Assembly (NCBI GenBank): GCA_002342805.1
Contig: DDQW01000057.1
Location: 1-60,989, forward strand
DNA length: 60,989 bases
From: Clostridiales bacterium UBA2432
Lineage (GTDB): Bacteria; Bacillota; Clostridia; Lachnospirales; Vallitaleaceae
Direction of reading: 5' to 3'
The translations under genes were made by a program, and so were the position numbers. Under the pieces are notes generated by a model. It saw only the letters and a program-made list of their open reading frames with translations. It was not told where the DNA came from and ran no database searches. Positions 33,464 to 42,595 of this stretch are shown one piece after another (positions within the stretch are counted from its first letter, which is position 1; the number at the start of each line of letters is the position of its first letter).

Positions 33464-34190
33464 AAGACACCTCATTTCTATAGGCTTTAATAGTTGCCAG
33501 ATAATGTTCTTCAAGGCTTATTCCCCTTACATTAATACCTTCAATTGACCCTTCAAACAAACATTTTCCATCATAAAGAATGACCACACGATTGGCAATA
33601 TCAATAAAATCTCCAATCGTATGGGATGATACGATTGTCATCTGATCATTATCTTGTCCTCTATCATTAAGATACTCTTTTAAAATTGCCTTCTGTTCAA
33701 TATCCATTCCATTGAAGGGTTCATCTAGAATCAAAAGCCTAGGTTGATGTAATATGGCTCTTGCAAAGTCCAATCTCTGCTTCATTCCTGTTGAGTATGC
33801 TTCTACTTTTTTATCTTTAGCTCTTGTAAGATCCACTAATTTCAGAACCTCTAGAATCCGGGTTTCATCCACATGTGCATAAAATCTACCATAGAGTTTA
33901 AGGTTCTCAAAACCTGTCATATACTCGTAATAAGCCGGAGCAGATACCATAGCACCGACAGATTTTAAAAACTCTGTCGGTTGTTCATTGGTTTTCACAC
34001 CATCATAGGTAACGCTTCCAGCATTAATTGAAGTGAGCCCGAGAATTCCACGTATTGCTGTTGTTTTTCCCGCTCCATTCGGACCCAATAAGAGAACAAT
34101 ATCTTTCTTATTCATGTTTAGATTAAAATCAAAAATACCTTTTTGTTCTCCATAGTCTTTGGTTAAGCCTTCAACTTTAAGCGTCGCCAT
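33438..34190 (-). CDS. ABC transporter ATP-binding protein
   Basis: 250 residues. It has Walker A LGPNGAGKTTAI, a Q-loop around VGAMVSAPAYYEYMTGFENL, the signature YSTGMKQRLDFA, Walker B LLILDEPFNGMD and the H-loop VSSHTI. This is the BcrA/NatA-type subfamily. The start is ATG 34190, using GGAAGGGG within the end of the secreted-protein gene (14-base overlap). Twenty-nine upstream codons of the open frame are antifamily sequence from that gene. The partner permease follows. Confidence 0.92.
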   Translation of the reverse strand: MATLKVEGLTKDYGEQKGIFDFNLNMNKKDIVLLLGPNGAGKTTAIRGILGLTSINAGSVTYDGVKTNEQPTEFLKSVGAMVSAPAYYEYMTGFENLKLYGRFYAHVDETRILEVLKLVDLTRAKDKKVEAYSTGMKQRLDFARAILHQPRLLILDEPFNGMDIEQKAILKEYLNDRGQDNDQMTIVSSHTIGDFIDIANRVVILYDGKCLFEGSIEGINVRGISLEEHYLATIKAYRNEVSYGTGQSRT

Positions 34191-35196
34191 ATAATGCGCC
34201 CCTTCCATGAACTCGACGATTACCGTCGAATTCTTCAAAATCTTCAGGTTCGATTTCAATGATGTCTTTACCATCAAGGTTTACTTTATCAGCTATGGTT
34301 GTACCTATTTCAGATACTTGAACGGCACCTTTGATTTGAACATTATGTTGTGTGCCAACTTCATCGTCACCTGTTAAACTAAAATCAAAACTGAAGGCAA
34401 CAAATTCATCATCTCGTGTTGTTAATGCAAGTTGAACATATTCTAATTCCGTATTATCGACGATCTCAGGGCTCATATCTTCCATATTAACGAAATCGTT
34501 TAGTATTGGGTATTTTTCTAATAATGCAGCATCCTGACTAAACTCTTCATATTCATCCGCTCTCTTTTCTTGACCACTTGCTGCCGAAACGACTAAGTTA
34601 AGTAACATGGGGATTTCTTCTTTGGTCAATTCAAAATAAATAGTTTCACTTCCATCCAAGTTTTGATGTAATTCAAAGTCATCTTTTAAGTCGCCCACCA
34701 AAAAATCCAACAACTCTTCTTGAGCATTTGTCATATCGTCGCCAGAAAATTCACGGGAATATTCATGCTTATATTGGTCTTCATAATCTGATCCTTCGTG
34801 CTGGGCCTTCATGGCTTCCCGATCCGCTAGATAATAGATGTCTTCCAATACATCAAAAATATAGACGTTTTCATCTTCCGCGTATACTTTCAATTCTTTT
34901 GTCACACCTTCATGGGTAAACTTCACTGTACCACTAGCATTATCTTGGCCTTGTGATTTAAGCTCTGTTTCCATGTGAACCAATTTGACTCCATTGTCAA
35001 TCACTGTGAAGTCTCCTGTTACTGTTGCATTTTCTTGATTAAAGGACTTGTCCTCATGTTTGTCTTCAACATTTTTGGCTAAGGCTTTGAACGCTTCATA
35101 TCCCTCATACGTTGGGGTGCTTGCATAAGCTGTTACCGCCAATAAACTAAATGCTACTACAAGTGCAATAATCATACCTAAACTTTTTTTCTTCAT
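34177..35196 (-). CDS. Secreted protein of unknown function
   Basis: 339 residues with a clear signal peptide (KKK, hydrophobic MIIALVVAFSLLAVTAYA, cleavage near residue 25) and no lipobox Cys. The mature part is very acidic and of beta/alpha pattern, with segments such as VTGDFTVIDNGVKLVHMETEL and ENVYIFDVLEDIYYLADREA. No family recognised. The pattern of a stress-sensing or LolA-like sheet protein is only an impression. The ATG follows AAGGAG. First gene of the overlapping operon that continues with the ABC transporter and the two-component system. Confidence 0.75.
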   Translation of the reverse strand: MKKKSLGMIIALVVAFSLLAVTAYASTPTYEGYEAFKALAKNVEDKHEDKSFNQENATVTGDFTVIDNGVKLVHMETELKSQGQDNASGTVKFTHEGVTKELKVYAEDENVYIFDVLEDIYYLADREAMKAQHEGSDYEDQYKHEYSREFSGDDMTNAQEELLDFLVGDLKDDFELHQNLDGSETIYFELTKEEIPMLLNLVVSAASGQEKRADEYEEFSQDAALLEKYPILNDFVNMEDMSPEIVDNTELEYVQLALTTRDDEFVAFSFDFSLTGDDEVGTQHNVQIKGAVQVSEIGTTIADKVNLDGKDIIEIEPEDFEEFDGNRRVHGRGALYGDA

Positions 35197-35245
35197 ATCA
35201 ATTCTCCTTTACATGTTTTATTGTTATAAACTTATTGTAAGGGAC

Positions 35246-35297
35246 AATTCTAAAATCCAAGTAAGGTAATTCTAAAGATTTTCTAAAAGAGTCTAAA
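35246..35297 (-). promoter_or_regulatory. Phased TTTAGA repeats before the secreted protein/ABC/TCS operon
   Basis: On the minus strand TTTAGAx occurs four times: 35291-35297 (TTTAGAC), 35281-35287, 35270-35276 and 35248-35254 (all TTTAGAA). The steps are 10, 11 and 22 bp, one or two helical turns. The two later copies are part of a longer direct repeat, TTTAGAATT followed by a CCTTAC-like word, 22 bp apart. This layout suits binding of an OmpR-family regulator, most simply the one in this operon. A TACAAT (-10 candidate) follows. Confidence 0.65.
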
Positions 35298-35298
35298 A

Positions 35299-35931
35299 CT
35301 ATTTTATCAGTCGATAGTAGTTTAGAGGTCTACCAACTTTTCCGTACACCGAGACTAATTCAACTTGATTATTATCAATTAAGTATTGAATGTAACGATG
35401 GACTGTTTGATAAGCTAATTCGACCCCTTTTGATATTTCTTTTATAGTTTGTTCTTCCTGTTGCGCTTCTAGATAGTTCATTATCATTTGAAGGGTTGCC
35501 GAACTGATTCCCTTCTCCACAAATACACTTTGCTCTTGTTCTTTGTTTTTCATCTGCATACTATTGATTTGAAGATTCACATTGATACGAGATATCAAAT
35601 CCGTTGCTTTTACAGGCTTCAATGAAAAATCAGTAGCCCCTACAAGCATGAATTTTTCCAATATTTCCTGGCGTTCATCAACCGTCAATACCATAATAGC
35701 GACCGTATCATCTATTTCCCGCATTTTTTTTACTGTTGATAAACCATCATATTTTGGCATATGATAATCAACAATAACAAGGTTTGGATTATGTTCTTTT
35801 AACAACTCAACCCCTTTTAACCCTTCATTTGCGGATACAACCTCATGCCCGGCAAATTTACATATTTCTGAAATGGTGTAGACAATATCCGGTTCATCAT
35901 CAATTACAAGTATTCTTTTCATATCTGACAT
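35299..35931 (-). CDS. Response regulator with C-terminal HTH
   Basis: 210 residues. The receiver has DDEP (11-14), phospho-acceptor Asp55 in LVIVDYHMPKYDG, MVLTVD and SLKPV. The output domain is not OmpR-like. The segment EISKGVELAYQTVHRYIQYL, then KVGRPLNYYRL, resembles the winged helix of CitB/DcuR-type regulators. The first ATG (35931) has GGAGG 11 bases upstream, a rather long spacing. It starts six bases after the kinase stop and ends the module that begins at the anchored binding protein. Confidence 0.88.
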   Translation of the reverse strand: MSDMKRILVIDDEPDIVYTISEICKFAGHEVVSANEGLKGVELLKEHNPNLVIVDYHMPKYDGLSTVKKMREIDDTVAIMVLTVDERQEILEKFMLVGATDFSLKPVKATDLISRINVNLQINSMQMKNKEQEQSVFVEKGISSATLQMIMNYLEAQQEEQTIKEISKGVELAYQTVHRYIQYLIDNNQVELVSVYGKVGRPLNYYRLIK

Positions 35932-35937
35932 CTTCTA

Positions 35938-37305
35938 TTATTCCTCCTGATCCACCATTGTTTCGTTTGGCAACGTTATTTTTACAAGGGTCCCTTCCTT
36001 TTCTTTACTACTCATTGAAACTGTCCCGTTGTTATCTTCGATAACCTTCTTAACAAAAGCTAATCCTAAGCCAGTCGTTGCTTTGGTCGAATAACCGACT
36101 TCCCATATTTTTTCCATTTGAGACTTAGATATTCCTATTCCATTATCTTCTATTTCAATAATAAGGTATCCATTGTTATCATATACGCGAATGTGGATTT
36201 TCTTAATAGGTTTTATTGTTTGAACAAGCATTGCATTTTCAATCACATTGATGATTGCCCTTGATACACGAACTTTGTTGATATAAAGTAGAGGCAAGTG
36301 GTCATCAAAGTCAAAGCTTATTTTTTGACTTTCATCCTCTAAAGGAATTTGGGCTCGTACATAGTCAATGATTTCTTCTGTCGATACAATGCGTCGCTTC
36401 TTCTCATATAAAAATCCTGAAATCATCTCTGACATTTTCTCTGCTGCATTATCAACTCTTTCTGTATATTCCATGATTTTTTCAGGTTCTCTCGATAATG
36501 CCAATAATGAATTCAAACCTCTTATTGTCACAAGAGGAGTTTTTAGGTCATGGGTAATTGTATGAATTTCTTCATATACTCTGGTCTGGACAATTTTTGC
36601 ATGCATGGCATCTAAGGTTAACTGTTTTTCGTAATTTTCTTTTGCTATAGCTATGTTGCGGTCATTGGTTAAAAACAAAAAAGTAGTAATGAGAGTACTA
36701 AATAAAAGGGATATAAAGAAAGCCAACCCTATAAAATTCAATACCGAAGTACTCCCTAAGTATTCTGAAACAATTTTTATGCTTCCCGCTAAATCAGTCA
36801 CACCAAAATTATAAAAGGTCAGCATAGGCATAATATTTAACCATTGAAAGGCAAAAAACACTTGTAATGAAAGGACAAAATTGCGTCCATAATATCCTTT
36901 TTCTGTCACAACATAGTTGATTAAAAATAAAGTCGTAATGCCTGCCAATATATTTGTTAATAATTCAATCTCAAAGAAAAAATACTCTTGAATCAGCAGA
37001 TTTATGATGATATAGCTAAAACCTTGAAACAAAACTTTTCCTAATTTCATCGATATCTTTTCTACAAGGTTACCAAGAAAGATCGTGGTGCCCAAAAGCA
37101 AAAAAACACCTTGAAGCATACTGACAATACTCCAGATTGCTGCCGTCAAAACTAAATGACCGGAATCACCATTAACAATGGCTTTGCGAACATCAACAAC
37201 CATATTAAACCATAAGACCTCAGAAATAGAAGGTAGTTGAAAGCCTAAGAATAAAAGCGTTATGCCAACGATTGCCGTTTTTTCTTTAATACGAAATTTT
37301 GACAA
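35938..37305 (-). CDS. Multi-transmembrane sensor histidine kinase
   Basis: 455 residues. The first 215 hold six or seven membrane helices (about 10-30, 50-78, 92-110, 115-133, 143-165, 188-213) with no large outside domain, so it senses within the membrane or through a partner. The kinase core has His252 in ITHDLKTPLVTI, the N-box INVIENAML, DNGIGI and TGLGLAFVKK. The start is a TTG (37305), chosen because AGGAGG lies exactly seven bases upstream. It starts 11 bases after the DUF6305-like gene and pairs with the regulator at 35299. Confidence 0.9.
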   Translation of the reverse strand: MSKFRIKEKTAIVGITLLFLGFQLPSISEVLWFNMVVDVRKAIVNGDSGHLVLTAAIWSIVSMLQGVFLLLGTTIFLGNLVEKISMKLGKVLFQGFSYIIINLLIQEYFFFEIELLTNILAGITTLFLINYVVTEKGYYGRNFVLSLQVFFAFQWLNIMPMLTFYNFGVTDLAGSIKIVSEYLGSTSVLNFIGLAFFISLLFSTLITTFLFLTNDRNIAIAKENYEKQLTLDAMHAKIVQTRVYEEIHTITHDLKTPLVTIRGLNSLLALSREPEKIMEYTERVDNAAEKMSEMISGFLYEKKRRIVSTEEIIDYVRAQIPLEDESQKISFDFDDHLPLLYINKVRVSRAIINVIENAMLVQTIKPIKKIHIRVYDNNGYLIIEIEDNGIGISKSQMEKIWEVGYSTKATTGLGLAFVKKVIEDNNGTVSMSSKEKEGTLVKITLPNETMVDQEE

Positions 37306-37316
37306 AACTTTTCCTC

Positions 37317-37919
37317 CTATCTGAATGCGGATACAATGGGTTCTGTTACTTCTGATAATTCATCCACAAATGTAATCGGTGTTGTTGATGATACCATCTC
37401 TTTAAATGTATCCACCTCATTTTCCGGATTAACGATTATCACATAATCTGATGATTTTGCAGATAGGTTAAGAAGTGTTTTGGTCTCTTCCGACAGCATC
37501 TTTCCACCTCTTAAATAGATGGTAATTAAAAAAACATCTTTTTCTTCAATCGCTTTTACAAACTGTTCTACCCTTTGTTTTTCTTCTAAATAGGTCTTAT
37601 CCTTTAACCTGTTTCCAACTTCACTATATCCGACAACCATAATGGCTGAATGGATATCGTCTAAGTTCTCAGTTGTTGCCATAGGTATAAAGTAATTATC
37701 AATCATTAATTTATTAATAATATCTTTGACGATATAGATATCTGTATTTTGGCCTGCCGAACTAATTAATAAAGGTTCTTTAGCAAGCGGTCTTGTCAGA
37801 GCTCTATAGGAAGATGTATTCGTATTATAGACATTCTGAGATAAGATAATGATAACGAGTATACTAAAGATAAGGCCTATTATCGTATATATAACTTTTT
37901 GTTTATTCATCGTTCTCAT
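37317..37919 (-). CDS. DUF6305-like membrane-anchored protein
   Basis: 200 residues. One N-terminal helix (about 9-29) anchors an extracytoplasmic domain that begins KEPLLISSAGQNTDIYIVKD. Its later IMVVGYSEVG, LITIYLRGG and SSDYVIIVNPENEVDTF pieces resemble the Rossmann-like DUF6305 family as I remember it. That family has no known function. The gene overlaps the anchored binding-protein gene by 17 bases and precedes the kinase, so all four are translated together. A second ATG at 37910 is also possible. Confidence 0.55.
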   Translation of the reverse strand: MRTMNKQKVIYTIIGLIFSILVIIILSQNVYNTNTSSYRALTRPLAKEPLLISSAGQNTDIYIVKDIINKLMIDNYFIPMATTENLDDIHSAIMVVGYSEVGNRLKDKTYLEEKQRVEQFVKAIEEKDVFLITIYLRGGKMLSEETKTLLNLSAKSSDYVIIVNPENEVDTFKEMVSSTTPITFVDELSEVTEPIVSAFR

Positions 37920-39537
37920 CCAATTCTATATTTACGGCATAAATCATACCGGAAATATGTGGTTCGAAGTCTTTGACATGGTTGTTTACACCTAGGGCCA
38001 TCATCGTATGGGCTAAAGGTAATCCAACCATGTTATCAACAAGTATTTGTTGTAAGTCTCTATAGATAAATGAGCGAAATTCCTTGTCTGCCGTTCTTCT
38101 TCCTTTTTTTAACAATTCATCTACATCACCATTACTATAATATGAATAATTTAATCCGCTTCCTATCGTATCATCTGATGAATTAAACATAGTATATAAA
38201 AAGTTATCGGGATCTGCATAGTCACCTTGCCAACCAACAATCGCCAGATCATGTTCACCTAAACGAACAGACTCTAAATATTCATCCCATTTTACTTCAA
38301 CAATTTCTGCATTGATGTGAATAAGGGCTAATTGTTCTTGTAAATATGTGGCTACTTTTTTCGGATATGGATAGTAGGTTCTTGGCTGGTCCATAACCCA
38401 TATCGTCGTCTCAAATCCATGGGGATATCCTGCTTTTGCTAGTAAGTCTTTGCCTTTTTCAATATCATAGGTATAGGTTTTAAAACCTTCATTATATCCA
38501 AACACTGTAGGGGGTAAAAAAGAATATGCCGGTCGAGACATAAGATCATAGGATGTAGTAATCAGTTCATCCCGATCAACCACATGAGAAATTGCTTGTC
38601 TTACTAATAGATTATCAAAAGGTTTTTTACTATGGTTCATTGCCAAATAACTAATATTAAGAAATGGCATATAGTATACATCTGCATATTTTAAGTCTGA
38701 AATGGTTTCAACGTCTCTTTCATCAATCTGATTAATGATATGGATGTCGCCGGTTTCTAGGGCCTGAAGGGCATCTTCTTCCGTCGACAACGTTTCAAAA
38801 ACTAATTCACTGACTCCGGAATGTTTTTTATAATATTTTTCATTATATACAAGTTCAACCCGCCCTGTATCAGACCACTCTTTTAATATATAAGGGCCGG
38901 TTCCCGTAGGATGTGTTTTCAAGTCTTCATTATATTTAATGATTGCTGTAGGACTTGCTATTCCAAATGCAGGCATTGCAAGAACACTTAATATGGGCGT
39001 ATATGGTTCATTCAAAACAATTTCAAACGTATATTTTGAAAGTGCCGTAATGGATTTAATCAATCCGGGATTACCCCCAAAACTCTGATTCCAATAAATA
39101 AACTGTCCAATATGATATGGACTCTCTTCATTCATCCACCGCTCAAAATTAAAAACAACAGCCTCTGCATCAAAAGGTGTATTATCATGAAACACAACAT
39201 TTTCACGCAGTTTAAATACAAATTTTAAACCGTCTTCACTCACTTCCCAGCTTTTAGCGAGTCCCGGTAAAATCTCCACGCCATTATTATCCGTTGTTAC
39301 TAGGCACTCATAAATATTGGCTGACACCTGAAACGATTCAAAGTCTGTTACTATTGCCGGATCTAGACTGATAGAATCGCTATGCCTTGCTATGACTAAT
39401 CGTCCACCTTCATTTTCACCAAAAAAATTCAGCGATAGGAACTCTGTTTTCATAACAACAAATAAGAATAAAGCTAGAACGAAGACTATTCCAATCACAT
39501 AAATTTTCTTATCAAGAATTCTCTTGCCATTAGGCAT
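37903..39537 (-). CDS. Membrane-anchored substrate-binding protein (SBP family 5)
   Basis: 544 residues. A single helix near the N-terminus (IYVIGIVFVLALFLFVVM) is followed by a complete peptide/nickel-type family 5 binding domain (LVIARHSDSISLDPAIV, TGTGPYILKEW, LVRQAISHVVDRDELI, VGWQGDYADPDNFL). There is no lipobox cysteine, so unlike OppA it should stay anchored by an uncleaved helix. The start is ATG 39537 after AAGGAG. It follows oppF by 69 bases but has its own strong promoter. It overlaps the DUF6305-like gene, which precedes a histidine kinase. A sensing role is inferred from this context. Confidence 0.88.
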   Translation of the reverse strand: MPNGKRILDKKIYVIGIVFVLALFLFVVMKTEFLSLNFFGENEGGRLVIARHSDSISLDPAIVTDFESFQVSANIYECLVTTDNNGVEILPGLAKSWEVSEDGLKFVFKLRENVVFHDNTPFDAEAVVFNFERWMNEESPYHIGQFIYWNQSFGGNPGLIKSITALSKYTFEIVLNEPYTPILSVLAMPAFGIASPTAIIKYNEDLKTHPTGTGPYILKEWSDTGRVELVYNEKYYKKHSGVSELVFETLSTEEDALQALETGDIHIINQIDERDVETISDLKYADVYYMPFLNISYLAMNHSKKPFDNLLVRQAISHVVDRDELITTSYDLMSRPAYSFLPPTVFGYNEGFKTYTYDIEKGKDLLAKAGYPHGFETTIWVMDQPRTYYPYPKKVATYLQEQLALIHINAEIVEVKWDEYLESVRLGEHDLAIVGWQGDYADPDNFLYTMFNSSDDTIGSGLNYSYYSNGDVDELLKKGRRTADKEFRSFIYRDLQQILVDNMVGLPLAHTMMALGVNNHVKDFEPHISGMIYAVNIELDENDE

Positions 39538-39569
39538 TGAAATCACTCCTTCATATGTATCTTCATTGT

Positions 39570-39599
39570 ATTCTAGTCTATTCTTATAGATGTTGTCAA
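39570..39599 (-). promoter_or_regulatory. Promoter of the binding protein-kinase module
   Basis: Consensus TTGACA (39594-39599), 18 bases, TAGAAT (39570-39575). It separates the sensing module from the opp operon upstream. Confidence 0.75.
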
Positions 39600-39606
39600 C
39601 TTCGTT

Positions 39607-40533
39607 CTAAGACTCAATCATCCATTTTTTCAATTCTTCGTCAGTGGCTAGCACTATATGTTCCCCTTCGAGTTCATGATAGATGCCGTCATCATAATTG
39701 ACTAAACTTTTATCATAGAAGACTCTTTTTCTATGTCTTTCTAGTACAGGGTTTGGATGCGGTACAGCTGAAAGCAGTGATTTTGTATAGGGATGAATGG
39801 GATTATGATAGATCTCATCTGACGTTCCGATTTCAACAATTCGTCCGTGATGCATCACCGCAATACGATCACTTATATACTTGACCATTGATAAATCATG
39901 GGCGATAAAAATATAGGTCAAATTTCGCTCTTGCTGCAACAATTTCAAGAGGTTAACGACTTGTGCCTGAATGGATACGTCTAAAGCCGATATACATTCA
40001 TCTGCAATGACAAAAGACGGATTCATAATGAGGGCTCTTGCTATGCCGATCCGCTGTCGTTGACCACCACTAAATTCATGGGGATATCGATGGGCATGTT
40101 CACGGCTTAATCCGACGGTTTCAAGCATTTGATAGACCATTTCATCCCGTTCTTCTGTCGTTGCATATAATTTATGTATATCAAGACCTTGTGCAATGAT
40201 ATTTAGAACCGTTTTTCTTGGATTAAGGGATGCCATAGGGTCTTGAAAGATCATCTGCATTTTGGTTCTCAACATTTTTTCAGTATTCGAATCTAATCTT
40301 CCGGTTATTTCTGTATCTTCAAATATAATGGTTCCATCTGTTGGCTCATATAACTTAATAATACTTCTTCCGGTTGTTGATTTTCCCGAACCACTTTCTC
40401 CAACAATTCCGAAGGTCTCACCACGATAGACTTTGAAGGAAACATCGTCAACTGCTTTTACGGTGAATTTTCGGCTTGTTTTAAAATATTGTTTTAGATT
40501 TTTGACTTCTAAAATAACATCACGCTTTTGCAT
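39607..40533 (-). CDS. oppF: Oligopeptide ABC transporter ATP-binding protein OppF
   Basis: 308 residues. It has Walker A GESGSGKST, VYRGETFGIVGES ahead of it, QMIFQDPMASLNPR, the signature EFSGGQRQRIGIARAL, Walker B FVIADECISALDVS (Cys in place of the usual Pro, as in many OppF proteins), and the H-loop IAHDLS. The C-terminal oligopeptide/dipeptide helper segment (HPYTKSLLSAVPHPNP) is present. It overlaps oppD by 14 bases. Confidence 0.94.
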   Translation of the reverse strand: MQKRDVILEVKNLKQYFKTSRKFTVKAVDDVSFKVYRGETFGIVGESGSGKSTTGRSIIKLYEPTDGTIIFEDTEITGRLDSNTEKMLRTKMQMIFQDPMASLNPRKTVLNIIAQGLDIHKLYATTEERDEMVYQMLETVGLSREHAHRYPHEFSGGQRQRIGIARALIMNPSFVIADECISALDVSIQAQVVNLLKLLQQERNLTYIFIAHDLSMVKYISDRIAVMHHGRIVEIGTSDEIYHNPIHPYTKSLLSAVPHPNPVLERHRKRVFYDKSLVNYDDGIYHELEGEHIVLATDEELKKWMIES

Positions 40534-41569
40534 ATTCTTCTGCCTCCTTCTTCATCAATTCAATACGTTTCTCAAGCACCTTGGGCATAAAAGTTTCCGG
40601 TGCTTGTTCGTGAAGAAGCCATGTTGCCGCATAGTGGGTATCACTAACCTTATACATAGGCGGTTGATATTCAAGGTCAATATTCATCGCATATTCACTA
40701 CGCTCTGCAAATGCATCGCCTTTGGGTGGATATAATAAGTTTGGCGGGGCGCCCGGAATCGAATAGAGTTCTACATCTGTGTTTGACATATCCGGTACAG
40801 ATGCTAATAATCCCCAAGTATATGGGTGCACCGGTGTATAAAAAATCTCATCCGCTGTTCCATATTCCGCTATTTTTCCTGCGTACATAACTGCAACTCG
40901 ATCGGCAATATTGGCAACAACACCAAGGTCATGTGTAATAAAAATAATGGCTAGATTGATTTTTTTCTGTAAGCTTTTGATGAGTTCTAAAATCTGTGCT
41001 TGAATCGTTACATCTAACGCCGTTGTCGGCTCATCTGCAATCAATACTTTCGGATTACAGGCTAAGGCAATCGCTATAACGACGCGTTGGCGCATTCCAC
41101 CACTTAATTGATGGGGATACTGCTTATATCTTGCCCTGGGACTATCAATGCCTACAAGCTCCAATAGTTCAATCGCCCTTGCTTTTGCTTGTTTTTTTGT
41201 CACCTGGTTATGTTCAATAACGGCTTCTTTTATCTGAAAACCCACTGTCATTGTTGGATTCAATGATGTCATGGGATCTTGGAAAATCATGGCCATTTCT
41301 TTGCCTCTTAAGTTGACAATTTCTTTTTTACTCATTTTCAAGATATCCTTGCCCATATAGTTAGCTTGGCCATTGATAACTTTACCATTTTTTGCCAAAA
41401 TTCCCATTAAAGCTTTGGTTGTAACCGACTTTCCCGAACCACTTTCTCCAACAATAGCAAGCGTTTCACCTTGGTACAAGTCAAAACTTACACCCCGAAT
41501 AGCATGAACACTACCGTTATGGGTATCAAATGCGATTTCTAAATCTTTAACTTCTAATAGTTTTTCCAT
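40520..41569 (-). CDS. oppD: Oligopeptide ABC transporter ATP-binding protein OppD
   Basis: 349 residues. It has Walker A GESGSGKSVTTKALMG, AMIFQDPMTSLNPTMTVG, the signature QLSGGMRQRVVIAIAL, Walker B VLIADEPTTALDVT and ITHDLGVVA. The C-terminal helper segment is HPYTWGLLASVPDM, then LYSIPGAPPNLLYPPKGDAF. The ATG has AGGAGG at eight bases. In operon oppABCDF order. Confidence 0.95.
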   Translation of the reverse strand: MEKLLEVKDLEIAFDTHNGSVHAIRGVSFDLYQGETLAIVGESGSGKSVTTKALMGILAKNGKVINGQANYMGKDILKMSKKEIVNLRGKEMAMIFQDPMTSLNPTMTVGFQIKEAVIEHNQVTKKQAKARAIELLELVGIDSPRARYKQYPHQLSGGMRQRVVIAIALACNPKVLIADEPTTALDVTIQAQILELIKSLQKKINLAIIFITHDLGVVANIADRVAVMYAGKIAEYGTADEIFYTPVHPYTWGLLASVPDMSNTDVELYSIPGAPPNLLYPPKGDAFAERSEYAMNIDLEYQPPMYKVSDTHYAATWLLHEQAPETFMPKVLEKRIELMKKEAEEYAKA

Positions 41570-41581
41570 CTTGTCTCCCTC

Positions 41582-42595
41582 CTATTGTTGCTTCATCTTT
41601 GGATCAAGTGCATCTCTTAATCCATCGGCGACCAAGTTAAATGAAAGCATCAATAATGCTAAGACAACAACGGGCGCTACAATAATATGCGGATAAACAA
41701 GAATGGATTTATATCCGTCATTAATTAAGACACCCAAACTTGCTAATGGTGGTTGTAACCCCAGCCCGATAAATGCCAGAAATGATTCATAAAAGATGGC
41801 ATTTGGTATTGAAAACATACTCATAATAATAACCTGTCCGAAAATATTCGGAAGTAATTCCTGAAGAATCAAGGTATTGGTCTTGGCTCCCATTGTTTTG
41901 GATGCCAAAACAAAATCTAATTCTTTCATTTTCAACACTTGAGAACGAACGACACGGCTCATTCCAATCCATCCGGTAATAACTAGAGCTAGAGATATGG
42001 ATAGAATTCCGGGATTGAGGATAATAACAAATAAGGTAACGATAACCAAGTTTGGTATACCACTAAGTATCTCAATAAATCGTTGCATAATGGTATCCGT
42101 CGTTCCGCCAATATATCCGGAAACAAGGCCATAGCCCATTCCAATAAACATATCAATAATAACAGCTAGTAGTGCAATATACAAAGAAACCCTTGTTCCA
42201 ACCCAAGTTCTTGTCCAAAGATCACGCCCTAGATTATCGGTTCCAAACCAATAATAGACATCATCTAGCCCTCGTTTTTCATAGACATTAACTCCATCAA
42301 TTTCACCATCGAATATTCCGATTTTTTCGATTCCGGGTATGCGTCCGGGTAAGTTGATATGCTCATCAACTTTGCTTTTATAGGTTTGCGCATTCATATA
42401 GGGTCCAAATATTGCCATAAATAAAATAAAGGCGATAAAAATAATTCCAATAACAGCACCTTTATTGGCTTGAAAACGAAGCCGAACTTCTTTCCAAAAA
42501 CTAATACTCTTATACACGACATCTGTTTTAAATTCATCTGTCTGAAAAACACGTTCAAAACTGGATTCATTCAATTGAGGCTTAAGATTCTCCAT
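41582..42595 (-). CDS. oppC: Oligopeptide ABC transporter permease OppC
   Basis: 337 residues. The N-terminal domain has a cytoplasmic start, first helix (about 45-65) and outside loop with YWFGTDNLGRDLWTRTWVGTRVSL, the OppC/DppC hallmark. About five further helices follow, with the cytoplasmic EAA-like loop KTMGAKTNTLILQELLPN. Its ATG shares one base with the oppB stop (TAATG). Confidence 0.95.
   Translation of the reverse strand: MENLKPQLNESSFERVFQTDEFKTDVVYKSISFWKEVRLRFQANKGAVIGIIFIAFILFMAIFGPYMNAQTYKSKVDEHINLPGRIPGIEKIGIFDGEIDGVNVYEKRGLDDVYYWFGTDNLGRDLWTRTWVGTRVSLYIALLAVIIDMFIGMGYGLVSGYIGGTTDTIMQRFIEILSGIPNLVIVTLFVIILNPGILSISLALVITGWIGMSRVVRSQVLKMKELDFVLASKTMGAKTNTLILQELLPNIFGQVIIMSMFSIPNAIFYESFLAFIGLGLQPPLASLGVLINDGYKSILVYPHIIVAPVVVLALLMLSFNLVADGLRDALDPKMKQQ

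Noticed and set aside
33463..34277. Longer N-termini for the ABC permease (to 33514) and ABC ATPase (to 34277)
   Set aside because: The extra residues come from the overlapped neighbour's sequence and lack ribosome binding sites. Internal ATGs with good spacing match the family starts.
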